From: Nothophaeocryptopus gaeumannii
Taxonomy: Eukaryota; Ascomycota; Dothideomycetes; Mycosphaerellales; Mycosphaerellaceae
DNA: 64,000 bases
Assembly: GCA_031771865.1 (NCBI GenBank)
Contig: JASISA010000040.1
Coordinates: forward strand, 1,364,001 to 1,428,000
Direction: 5' to 3'
Shown here: piece by piece, positions 24,801-35,092 of the stretch
Layout of the letters: every line of letters starts with the position of its first letter
Numbering within the stretch: the stretch's first letter is position 1
The notes under the pieces: generated by a model
What the model was told of the DNA's origin: nothing
What the model saw: the letters and a program-made list of their open reading frames with translations, nothing else
Databases searched by the model: none
Translations under genes and position numbers: made by a program

Positions 24801-26710
24801 TAATAAGTAACGATACTAGGTATAGCACGTATTCGGATTACCTAAGAACGAGGTATTCAATACAGCTAACCGTGCTATCGAGGAATATAATAAGACAGTC
24901 GCTACTAAGAAGAAAAGACGCTATAATACTAGAATACGTACCTCTAAAGATAGTATAGATCTAGCCTATAAGATTAAGTTTACAATTGCACGCTTCTACC
25001 TCTTTGAATAGGACGCAAAGCGAGTAAGTAAGAAGCCTAGCCTTAACTTCGTATTTATAGCCTTTATAATCTATAGATAGTACTTATTCCCCTACTACTA
25101 ACGTATTAAAGTAGCTAATCTAGGCCGTAGGGTTATTATCCAAGAGGATAATAACGGAGCCTATATAAAAGCAAGGGAACTTCTTAAGGCTAAGATACGT
25201 GAATAGAGTATTAACTTTACTAATTATCTAGCAAACTCTCTAGATCTAGCCCTAATTAAGACACTATTCGATAAATAAACCAAGTTAATAGAGTTATTTA
25301 GTTATAGTATTAGGTTAGCCTCTATAGCTACTAAGAAGCTTGTAGACAAGCGCCTTAAGGAGGTATAGTAGAGCACGAGGATAGATAGTAAGGTTGAGAA
25401 GTATGCCTCTATAAACGCCTATAAAAAGTTAGTAGATAGGTGCAAAGAGGTAGGGTATACTAATAAGTATAAGGACAAGTAGATATTTAAATGTAGATAG
25501 AGAATACTCTTATAAAAGTAAAATAGCTAGAAGCTATACTACGACGGATTACTACTACTACGTAGGGCGCTATAGTAGAGATAGCCTATAAGCTATATAT
25601 CTTAATAATTAGGCTAGTAGTAATGTATAGAAGCGAGGTATAGATAGTAGGAAAGGAGACTAGAATCTTAAAAATACTCTAATAAAAGCTATAGGTAATA
25701 TAGAATAGATTCCTATAGATAATCCTTAGGGCCTACTAAGCTATACTAATACGACTATTATATAAAGAACTCTAGATCGAAGACATTACCGAGTATAGGA
25801 AGAGAACTGCTATAGCTGCAATAGCTACGTAGAGGCAGAGGCCGGATATACACTAGGCTATGCAAGAGCTAAAGGGGCGGATCCTACTAAAGTGCGGACA
25901 ACTTGGGGTATATAGTAGACGCCTAAGAAAACTATATAGCTCGCTACTAGAGTAGATAGACGAGTAGGCTACTATCCTATAGTCCTAGCTCTCTTATATA
26001 GATAGAGTAGATCTAAAGACGACTTAGAAAGTAATATAGACTATCCTCTAGGGCTAGTATAAGCGGGACGAGTTATAGAAGTAGGATAATACTAGGCGCG
26101 AAGGAATCCTCCTACTCGTATTTAGGACTCTATAATACCTAGGAGCTTTATTAAGGGCTTAGTAAAGCCTAGGCTACGATAGTGTTCTAGATATAGTTAG
26201 AGATAACTAGCCTTCCTTACTTCCTCTATAAGGTTAGGGTACCTAATACTAGCCCCTACTACGAATATAGAGATAGAGGGATAGCTCGATACTACCTTGC
26301 CTACTATATAAACATGCGAGAGAGTAGAAGGGAACTTATCTTAGCTACTAGATACTAGGACGCGAGAAGATAGCTTACCAAGTTTCCTAGATAAACCGTA
26401 GTATAGGTAATAAGGTATCTCCCTATAGGATAATTCGAGTAGACCCTTAAATATCTCCTAGAGTAGGCCGGAGATCTCGAACCTAAGTAAGGAGGATAAT
26501 ATTAACTCTAGCGTATTAGCTAGCTACCTACGGGTAAACATATTAGTTCTATAGTACCTAAGATGCAGTAGGGTATAAGGTATAATAGAGAAGGGAGGAA
26601 GTTTTACGCTATAGGTACTTTCTATAGAGTTTTCTTTTACAATATGTAGATATACTAGAAGGGGCACGGCCTATAGCTAGCTCGAATACATTTATTATTA
26701 TTATTATTAT
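21879..26710 (+). mobile_element. Non-LTR retrotransposon LINE-B, deleted and interrupted
   Basis: Second plus-strand copy of the same LINE, with the ATT/TTA tail at about 26687-26710 and a 14-bp imperfect target duplication (21865-21878 and 26711-26724, TAGTAGTAT(A/C)AATA). Compared with LINE-A it lacks about 620 bp of ORF1 (junction near 22873), a smaller piece near 23249, and about 1.3 kb of ORF2 that is replaced by a Tc1/mariner remnant at 23882-25493. Strongly RIP-mutated. Confidence 0.85.
23882..25493 (+). mobile_element. Tc1/mariner-like transposon remnant inside LINE-B
   Basis: Sequence of 1.6 kb with no counterpart in LINE-A or LINE-C. Read through RIP stops on the plus strand it gives INFTNYLANSLDLALIKTLF, which is the degraded form of the Tc1/mariner NWPANSPDLxPIE block, followed by KLVDKRLKEV. 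An upstream stretch reads KKKRRYNTRIRTSKDSIDLA. I find no inverted repeat at the right edge, so the element looks truncated there, and 1.3 kb of the host LINE is missing at the same place. Confidence 0.7.
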
Positions 26711-26790
26711 TAGTAGTATCAATACTCTAGATTACTATAACCTATTTATAGTCTCTAGGCTAAATAAGCTAAGGCTAAGTATATCTCTCT

Positions 26791-28369
26791 TTACATATAT
26801 TATAGCTTACTTTATCTAGGAAGTTATTAGCCTTAGCTATTATTTTACGACTTATTTTATAGGTAGACTTAGCTCTAATATATACCTTATAATTAGGAGG
26901 ACATTCTCTCTTAAAAGCTAAGGTTTTTAAGGTAATATACCTAATACACTCTAGCCTTTTATACTAGGTATTCTACTCTTTACTAGAGTTAATATATAGA
27001 GCTAGATTCCTTTTATTAGAGGGTTTTCTCTTTATAGAGTAAATAGAGATATTTAGTTTATATAGAGATATATCTTTATTAGCTTTAGCTAATAGATCTC
27101 CTTTAGGGCTAAAAGACTCTATAGAACTGCCCTTTAATAATGTAGAAACCTTATAGTAATTTACTATAATATTAGAATTAGGCTAATTTTAAATTCTAGT
27201 ATAAATATATAATCTTATAATATAGCGACTTTATATATATCTTTAAAAAGTACCTTTACGTCGCTATAACTATAAGAGACTATAGACCCTATATTACTCT
27301 ACTTAATTGTAGTTTTCTTATTAGTAAAAGTAATAGAATACTCCTTATTACTAATAATATAACCAGAGGCTCTAGTATCTAAAATCTAGTTGTTATTAAA
27401 TAGAGCCTTACCCTTTAGGACTATTTCCTCTCTATTTATATTACTAGTAGAGGAAGTATTAGGATAAGTAAATTCTTTAGAATTCTCTAGTTTTCTCTTC
27501 CTTTCTCTAGAATTCTCTAGCTCTTTAGAGGAGTACTAATCGTTTTTAGTACTAGAAAATAGTACTTCTACCTCGTCTTCTATATCTATAACGCGATTTA
27601 AGTCGTTATTATTATTATAATTAGTAGGAGCGCTAGTTAAAAAGGGTTTAGTACTTTTCTCTCCATTTTTATTATTCTTTGCTCTTTTATTACTAGGCTT
27701 CAACTATTTTGATACCTTATTAGGGTCTTTAAAGAAGTATTTAGCCTTTATTTACCCTTCCTTTTTACAATAGGAGTAGTATTTAGATAAATTTCTAGGT
27801 CCCTTTCTAGTAATCTTTTTAGGGCCTTTTTTTCCTCCTCTAATAAATAAGGCAACCTCCTTATCTTTAGAGTTATAATATCTAGACTTATCTGATAGAT
27901 TCGAAAAAAGAGACTCTATATTGTAAGCGTTTTTATTACTTCTTAGGGACTAACTAACTAAAGTAATAAAGGAGTTAAACTGGCTAGTAAGGTTATTAAG
28001 AGTCTAAGCTATAGTAACTTACTTAGGAATCTCTACGCCTTTAGCCTTTTATGAATTATAAAGGTAGCGAATAGTCGTAGTATACTTGAGAAGTAGGAAT
28101 TTATAATTAAATCCTTTAAGTAAAAATAATTCTTTTAGCGATTCCTATACCTCTTAAAGGTCTATCCTCGGCTACTAATCTTATAATAGAAAGGGCTTTA
28201 GCTATAGTTATATCCTTAGTAGTTTCTTCTAAGGATTCGAGGGTTTCTATAGCTTTAATATAGCCTTTTTAACTAGATAAGACTATATTCTTAAAAACTA
28301 TATCTCGTAATTAGATTGTCCTTTAAGATATTGAAATATAAAGGTCTTATTACTAAGAGATATCTTTTA
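26791..28369 (-). mobile_element. Copia (Ty1) LTR retrotransposon fragment: gag, protease, pre-integrase
   Basis: Minus-strand remnant without LTRs. From right to left it reads gag sequence, a zinc-knuckle-like YYSYCKKEGQIKAKYFFK (about 27720-27770), a protease start ILDTRASGYIISNKEYS (about 27340-27400; the family has DTGAS), and a GAG_pre-integrase block with YKRLECIRYITLKTLAF (about 26920-26970; the family has WHxRLGH). RIP stops are frequent. It is cut off by LINE-C on one side and by pogo copy B on the other. Confidence 0.72.
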
Positions 28370-28370
28370 A

Positions 28371-28406
<36 letters not shown>

Positions 28407-28690
28407 TGTATTCGAGCTAGCTATAGGCCGTGCCCCTTCTAGCATATCTACATGTTGTAAAAGAAAACCCTGTAGAAAGTGCCTACAGCGTTAAACTTCC
28501 TCCCTTCTCTATTATGCCTTACACCCTACTGCATCTTAGGTACTATAGAACTAATATGTTTGCCCGTAGGCAGCTGGCTAACACGCTAGAGTCAACATCA
28601 TCCTCCTTACTTGGGTTCGAGATCTCCGGCCTACTCTAGGAGATATTTAAGGGTCTACTCGAATTGTCCTATAAGGAGATGCCTTATTGC

Positions 28691-31600
28691 CTACGCTGCG
28701 GTTTGTCTAGGAAACTCAGTAAGCCATCTTCTCGCGTCCTGGCATCTAGTGGCTAAGATGAGTTCCCTTCTACTCTCTCGCATGTTTGTACAGTAGGCAA
28801 GGTAGTGTCGAGCTGTCCCTCTATCTCCACATTCGCAGTAGGGGCTAGTGTCGGGCACCCCAACCTTGTGGAGGAAGTGAGGAAGGCCAATTGTCTCTGA
28901 CCGTATCTGGAACACTATCGCGGCCTGGGCTTTGCTAAGCCCTCGATAAAGCTCCCGGGTATTGGTGTTCCATGGAGTCCTGAACGCGAGTGGGAGGATT
29001 CCTTCGCGCCTAGCATTGTCCACTTCTGTGACTCGTCCCGCTCATACTGGCCCTGGAGGATAGTCCATGTTGCTTTCGAGTCTTCTTTGGATCTGCTCTG
29101 TCTATGTGAGAGAGCTGGGACCGTAGGATAGTAGCCTGCTCGTCTGTCTGCTCTAGTGGCGAGCTGTATGGTTTCTCAGGCGTCTGCTATATGCCCCAAG
29201 TTGTCCGCACTTTAGTAGGATCCGCCCCTTCAGCTCTTGCATGGCCTGGTGTATATCCGGCCTCTGCCTCTGCGCAGCCATTGCAGCTATAGCAGTTCTC
29301 TTCCCATACTCGGTAATGTCTTCGATCTGGAGTTCTTTGTGTAACAGTCGCGTTGGTGTAGCTCGGTAGGCCCCAAGGATTATCCGTACGAATCTATTCT
29401 GCATTACCCGTAGCTTTTGTTGGAGCATTTTGAGATTCCAGTCTCCTTTCCTGCCATCCATACCTCGCTCCCGTGCATTACTGCTGGCCTGATCATTGAG
29501 ATATATAGCTTACGGGCTGTCTCTACCGTGGCGCCCCACGTAGCAGCAGTAATCCGTCGTAGTGCAGCAGCTTCTAGCCGTTTTGCTTTTGTAAGGGTAT
29601 TCTCTATCTGTGCGTGCACTTGAGTCTCTTATCAACGATTACTCCTAGGACCCTCATTGTGTCCTCTAGGCCACTCTGGAGCGACGGGATGTTGGGTGTT
29701 CTCTGGGATTCGGATGTGCTCCTTGTGCCCCTTGTAAAGTGCATGACTTTGTATTTCTGAGGGCGAACTTAGCTCCATGTCTTGAGGCCCATTGTAGACA
29801 GCTGTTGTGGTCCTTTTCTAGTGCCTCGCATGTACCTCTTGTCGAATTTGACACTGCAATGAGGTATGTATCATCTGCAAACCCAACTGCTTCGGTGTAT
29901 TCCATTCCTTCTAGGAGGAGGCTGTAAAGAAGAGGAACAGGATAGGTGAGATGGTGCTTCCTTGTGGGATTCCGCATGCCACTCGTGCTGCCGGTGACTC
30001 GTATCCGGGGATAGCGATTGTTGTCTCTCTGTCCTTCAGGAATGACGCTACAAAAGCTGTAATCCAGTATGGAATCCTCCTGCACCGTAGGTTGTGGATT
30101 AACCGTTCGTGATTGACTTTGTCAAACGCTCCTGTTATGTCAAGTGATAACACCGAGGCCACCTTGCCTTTCTTCCACGCAGTCTGAACGCTTTGAAGGA
30201 TGTACCGTAGTGCGTCTCCGGTCGATCTACCCGCTTGCGCCATTTGGTTTTGAGGAAGCAACTTATGTTCCCGTACAGCCTGTCCTATTTTCCGTGCAAC
30301 TATTGCTTCTAGTATCTTGCCAATGCACGATAGAAGGGCAATAGGCCTCCATCCCTTTGGAGTAGATGAGTCTTTACCCGCCTTCTGTAGCATAATCGTC
30401 CTAGCTTTCCGAAACTGGGCTGGGTGGTAGCCAATTGAAACACACTGTTGGAAGATGCGTTGGAGGATAGGAGTAGCTGAGCTAGGCACTTCTTAATGCA
30501 TCTGTTTGGTATCTCGTCGAGGCCGGGAGCCTTGTCGTTCGGCAGTCTTTGGACTACTTTTCGTACCTCCTCTTCTGTAATTTCGCATGCTATATTGACA
30601 GGTTCTGGGTATGTGGTGCTCTCGATGTCTGATGTGTCTGCGGGCTCTGGCATTGGGAAAAGGGCTGTCCGTAGGATCTCTGTTTTCGCACTGTCCGTCG
30701 TGAACTGATCGTTATTGTGTGTTAGTGTAGGCATCTGGGGAGGTCGAATAGGGCTATCGCTGTTCTTTGCCCACTTAGCCAGCTTCCACATTCCCTGTGG
30801 CTCGCTAGCGGTTTTGTGAACCGCGGTCCTCCACTGTTTCCTTTTCTCTGTCTGGATAGTTCTCTTTTTCTCCTGGTTTCGTGCCCTCCACTCCTTCCAG
30901 TGCTCCTCGCTCCCTGTCCATTGTGCATGCCGTCTTGCCTGCCGAGCCTCCTGAATCGCATGTAGTACCACCGGCACACTCCTTGGATCTGGCGGCCGAT
31001 ATGTTTTACGCCGGACAACAAGGTCCCTTGTCTCCTGTAGAGCATTGCTGAGATCACTCACGGTGCTATCTATATCCTCCTTTGTTGTCATCCCTTCGGC
31101 TGTAGGTAGGAGCTTTTGGGGCGTCTCTCTGAACTCCTCCCAGTTAGTGTCCTTCCACATCCATCTTGTTCTCGTCTCCTCCTGTATCCCTATGTTAATA
31201 GTTGTCTCTATGCTGATATGATCAGAGTCAATGTCTTCCTTGCCTAGCTGACATGCTGTTATCCTCTTTGATATCTCCTCTATTGCAAAAGTAAGGTCTA
31301 TCGTCGTCCCAGTTTGGGACTGTGGTGTCTTTCTCCAGGTAGCAAGGCCTAGGGGTGTCGCTAGGTATAGCGTGTCTCGACACGCCTCTCGTAGCTCTCT
31401 TGCTCTAAGATCCTCCTGTGGTACTAACGGTCCTCCCCACCAACGGTGGTGGAGATTGAAGTCTCCAACTAGAACGTGTTCTCCCGGTTCCTCAATACCT
31501 TCTAAAAGCTCCTCCACTGTAAGCCTCGCATCCCAGTTATAGATGTTATGGAGGTGTACAGTTCCTATTGTCGTTTGTAGTAAGATTAGGATATTCTGAT

Positions 31601-31853
31601 TACTCATAATCCGGTGCGACTATTCGGATAGGCTGTACTTCTTATGGACGTAGAATACGACTCTCCTGTCTTTGTCTTCCCCTGCAACAGTATAGTACTT
31701 CGGATGTGTGACTGTTCTTCCATTGCTTGGGTTAGTGTATGGCTCCTAGATAGCGAGAATGTCTTTCTGGCTGTCATCGAGTAGCTGCCGGTGGGTAGCC
31801 TGTGATTTCCGTACGTTTGCCTGCAGTATACTTAGTGTCGGTTGTGTGTTCAT
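28691..31853 (-). pseudogene. LINE-C ORF2: endonuclease / reverse transcriptase, broken
   Basis: Starts at MNTQPTLSILQANVRKSQ (31853), the usual start of the AP-endonuclease domain, and continues with VGDFNLHHRWWGG and SDHISIE. The RT domain has LSLDITGAFDKVNHERL, GIPQGSTISPILF and the catalytic GFADDTYL. The C-terminal region ends with a Cys-His cluster (CECGDRGTARHYLAYC) as in many LINEs of this type; I see no clear RNase H. Breaks: TAG at 31746-31748 (IQEPY position), TAG at 31620-31622, and one-base losses near 30470 and 29917, where LINE-A keeps one more C in the same run. Even so, long stretches remain open. Confidence 0.88.
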
Positions 31854-31934
31854 TGGGTACTAGCTGGTGGTTGATCCCGCTGTATTGCTCGTCGGATTGA
31901 CCCTTGTCCTTGCTCCGGTACAATAGTCTTAGCC

Positions 31935-33370
31935 CTGTTCACCGCCCCAACTGGCCTCCCAAACCTCTGTAGTGTTCGCTTCTCTACTGCTGTTCCTATT
32001 GGCCTCCTGCCTAGGACATATTCGCGGCTTCTCCGGGTAGCTATTTGGTCCTCTCCTCCCCATTCGCTCCTTGCTGTAGAGGAGGGGAAGGCAGAGGAGA
32101 AGTAGAGCTAGAGTACTGTAGGTTAGCTTAGCCATGTAGCTCGCCCTATCTTCTTCATGCTCTGAATCTTGTCCTTAATTGCTTGTCTCTTTGAGCACAT
32201 ATAGTGCCAAGCTGGGTGGTTCTGACTGCAATTTCCGCATTTACTGTGCTTTAATCGGTCTGCCTCTACAAGCTTCTCGTGCGCACATTCTCTTATATTA
32301 TGGCTTCCTCCACACCTTGCACACACCGTACCGTTTGTGCACCTTGTGCCGATATGGCCATATCTTTAGCAGTTGAAGCACTGTGTTATTGTCCATTGGT
32401 AGTCCCATTCTTCAGTGTCGTGGAGCACTCCGGAGATGATAATGCCCTTCTCTACCGCAGCTCTGGCAGCTTCTACCGTCTTCAGTTCGACTACTAGAGT
32501 GCTCTGTTTCTTTGTTCCCGTTGCTATAGCTTTCTGGCCCTTCCACCAGGCATTCTGTACTTGGATTCCAGGTATTAGCCGCTTGTTGTCTTCCTCAATT
32601 GACTGGATCCGCTGTGTAGTAGGGTCGTTTCCTGCAACTGTAACAAAGTGGACTTGGACTAGGAAGGTTTTCTATGCTATTCTTGCCTCCTTCAAGACCT
32701 TGCCTAGGCCTTGGGTGTCTGCCGCCATTCGGTTCCTTGCTGCAGGGTCCGTAGTCGTAAGAACTAGTCCATCGGGGACCTTCTTGACTGCGACTACATG
32801 TGCCCAGTTCTCTCCTTCTGCAGTAAAACGCGAAACAATCCGGGTAGCTTCAGCATCCCTAAGCTCAGCCCTAGTCGCTTCGTTGTCTACGTGAATCTTG
32901 AGGGAGCACGCAGCTCTTTGTGCTTTGATGCTAGACAGCTGGGCTGGCTGTTAGGCTGCGACTGTAGCCCAGGTTGTCTTTGGTCCTGGACTCTGCTCTA
33001 TCTTCTTCTGAATCTGTGTAATACTCCGTTGGATAGATTCCAGAGTGGCTTCCTGGTTAGTGCGCTTCGTGGTCCGCGCTGCAGTTGAGTGAATCATATC
33101 CAGAATCATCTAGATTGCCCTCTCTGGTTGGAGGGAGGAGTGTTGACTCTGATGCATCAGTTCAGCTGCCTCATTCTGAATCTCTTTCACCTGCTGGTTC
33201 TTGTTTACTGCTGCGTTCTTCTCTCTATACCCCTTCTCTTGGGAGGTTGGGTAGGAAGCTAGATTGATACTCCCTGTATCTCTGCCTGTAGTAGTTTCTT
33301 CAGTAACCTCTTGAAATGGCTCTAGTCCGTTGTCTGTGCCTGAGGCAGCACAGCCTTGTGCACTGGCCAT
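31935..33370 (-). pseudogene. LINE-C ORF1: Gag-like zinc-knuckle protein, broken
   Basis: Starts MASAQGCAASGTDNGLEP (33370). The C-terminal part holds three Cys-rich knuckles: CFNC..GHIGTRC, CARCGGSHNIRECAH and CGNCSQNHPAWHYMC, as expected for the nucleic-acid-binding ORF1 protein of Tad1/I-type LINEs. Stops at 33110-33112 and at several later sites are TAG at positions where the sense codon would be CAG, TGG or similar, so a few RIP transitions explain most of the damage. Confidence 0.82.
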
Positions 33371-33559
33371 GCTTGGCAGAGAATTCTCTTCTTCTGATGC
33401 TGAGAATCAGTATTTTCGAGCGCTGACTGCGCACCCGCCAACAGCGGCGTGTAGCCGTGCTTTGGATGCGTGTATTGCCTTGATAGGTTCCGTATGTTCT
33501 GAGGTTTTGGTAATGCCGCCTCCCCAAATTCGTTCCAGGTATAGTTCCTTTAATACTAT

Positions 33560-33850
33560 CGGGTATAAGATAACGACGCTAGTAGCGACGACGTGGATAG
33601 TAAGCTACTAAGCTTATATAAGGGTAGTAGCTAGTAGATAGACGTGTAAACGGACTATTAACAACACCTTCGCTAGGCTTCATTTTTCAACTTCCTTCCT
33701 ATTTAGGTAAAGCGGCCAACGGAGAGGGCTCCGGTGGACGGCATGGCCAATGAGAGGCTCTCGTCCGGCCGGACGGACAGAGCCGCGCCAATAGGCCGGC
33801 AGGGCTGGCCACAGTGCCGTGGCCGGCCGACCTGTCCATTGACCAGCTTG
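33560..33850 (+). mobile_element. Right-end remnant of a second hAT element (hAT-2)
   Basis: Almost identical to the last 290 bp of hAT-1 (14235-14525), including the end of the transposase gene, the GTCCGGCCGGACGGACAG box and the right TIR. The rest of the element is missing because LINE-C, or a rearrangement at its edge, starts here. The next 8 bp (GCCGCTGT, 33851-33858) would be its target duplication; the partner copy is not in the window at a hAT end. Confidence 0.9.
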
Positions 33851-33931
33851 GCCGCTGTGAACAGCACGGTGCTCGCCTCAGAGCCAACCGAAGAGGTTGA
33901 GCTGATAGCCGCCGCGTCACCTTCCTGCCTA

Positions 33932-34747
33932 ATGAAAAAGCAAGAGACGTCACAGAAACCATTCCGTCTGTTCGATCTGCCGCGGGAGCTACGTGATATG
34001 ATCTACGACCATTGCACGATCCCTGTCGTCCCGATCGAATGCGAAGATCTTCCAATGTATGTCAACGTCCGCGTGGCAATCGAGAACGCAGTCGTACCCG
34101 CGCTACTTCTCTCCAACCGGCAAATCCACTATGAATACTCTCAACGTATTTGTCACCAATCCAGGCTCGCGGCTACAGACCACAACGGCGAAATCAGCGG
34201 CTTTGGTGAGTTCACCAACAGCGCTTGTCTCAAGTACGTCAAAAAGGTCGAATTTCGATTGCTTGCATACTGCGACAAGCCTGTAGGAGAGTGCTTTGGC
34301 GTCAACGAGTGCAGCGCCGAACACGACATCGATCAGCACATTGAATGGATGGAGAAGCTATCGCTGAGCCTCAATCCAGCCACGCAGAGCAACATCATCG
34401 TCGCTTGCTGGGGCACTTCTGGGATCGATACGGCTCGGTGGCCAGATGAGTTCTCACCACATGTGATGAAAGCATCGCTCGAACGACAGGGGAAGGCTGC
34501 CGTGCCAAACTTGCAGAAGATCCAGGTCTTGAGTGGCAAGCCAGCAGACCAGATGCAAGAGGCGATTGAGCTTGCCGACTTCGAGGCCACTGCTGTCTAT
34601 GGGACTTGGACGAAAGAAGTGGGCTGGAAGGCGGGAGCTGAAGACGAAGTGGCGAAGATCACGGACGCTGTTGAGGAGGCTACTGCGGCGGATGGAGGAG
34701 CTTTGGAACTGCCTGAGCTGGACTTCGAATCGATGGCGTTGAATTGA
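33932..34747 (+). CDS. F-box-like (2EXR-type) protein next to a hAT end
   Basis: Protein of 271 aa from the ATG at 33932 (MKKQETSQKPFRLFDLPREL...). FRLFDLPRELRDMIYDHC is the N-terminal motif of fungal F-box-like proteins, followed by LLLSNRQIHYEY, a second feature of that family. No function can be given beyond possible protein-protein interaction. The frame stays open upstream through 27 host codons and across the hAT-2 right end to an ATG at 33734 within the transposon, giving a possible 337-aa chimera. I prefer 33932 because the family motif begins shortly after it, but the native 5' end may have been displaced by the insertion. The C-terminus is acidic (LELPELDFESMALN). Confidence 0.65.
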   Translation: MKKQETSQKPFRLFDLPRELRDMIYDHCTIPVVPIECEDLPMYVNVRVAIENAVVPALLLSNRQIHYEYSQRICHQSRLAATDHNGEISGFGEFTNSACLKYVKKVEFRLLAYCDKPVGECFGVNECSAEHDIDQHIEWMEKLSLSLNPATQSNIIVACWGTSGIDTARWPDEFSPHVMKASLERQGKAAVPNLQKIQVLSGKPADQMQEAIELADFEATAVYGTWTKEVGWKAGAEDEVAKITDAVEEATAADGGALELPELDFESMALN

Positions 34748-35092
34748 GAAAAGTTCGAAGAGGCGACAGAAATACTAGCTGCGCGGAAGCAAGGTCGCTC
34801 GGCAAATGCGGAGACTTCTGGAAGACAGGTATCGGATAGGACAGTGAAGGCGCGCCTGAGGCGGCAGCATACTCTTGAAGGTCATGTCCGCTTCAGAGGG
34901 GGTTGAAGTATCGTTCGAGACTTCAGGACGAGCAGACTCTGGTCGGAACAACAGATACTTGACCGATACCCTGGACGGCCGTGAAAAGCCCAGAATCATG
35001 GGAGGCACCAGTTTTTCTCTTCCAAATCGCTGTATCATTCGACCAAATGTTGCAGCTTCGCACACACCTAGTCCTCTCCACTTCCATCCTTC
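34748..35092. other. Convergent intergenic region, F-box-like / MFS transporter
   Basis: 345 bp between two convergent genes, expected to hold both 3' ends. Short frames on both strands show no family feature. Confidence 0.5.

Larger units (their letters stand above)
20843..26790 (-). mobile_element. pogo/Fot-like copy B, 5'- and 3'-truncated, split by LINE-B
   Basis: Directly abuts copy A. From 20850 it repeats the internal sequence of copy A starting about 19105 (TTAGATTTAGAAGAC...), without its own outer TIR. It runs to 21878, is interrupted by LINE-B, resumes at 26711 (TAGTAGTATCAATACTCTAG, matching copy A near 20137) and stops matching at about 26790. The uninterrupted sequence in copy A serves as the empty site for the LINE insertion. 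Heavily RIP-mutated, no open frame. Confidence 0.78.
28370..33551 (-). mobile_element. Non-LTR retrotransposon LINE-C (Tad1/jockey-like), least mutated copy
   Basis: Full-length copy of 5.2 kb on the minus strand. The AAT microsatellite at 28370-28406 is its 3' tail and the 5' end is near 33551. Unlike LINE-A and LINE-B it has normal base composition with many CpA/TpG, so it has seen little RIP. ORF1 carries zinc knuckles and ORF2 an AP endonuclease plus reverse transcriptase. Both are broken by a few TAG stops (CAG to TAG) and ORF2 also by two single-base deletions. The flanks are Copia on the 3' side and hAT on the 5' side, with no target duplication. Confidence 0.92.

Noticed and set aside
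6291..33850. Starship-type giant element or centromere
   Set aside because: No tyrosine-recombinase captain gene or cargo is seen, and every part resolves into ordinary nested transposons with their own target duplications; AT-richness is explained by RIP.
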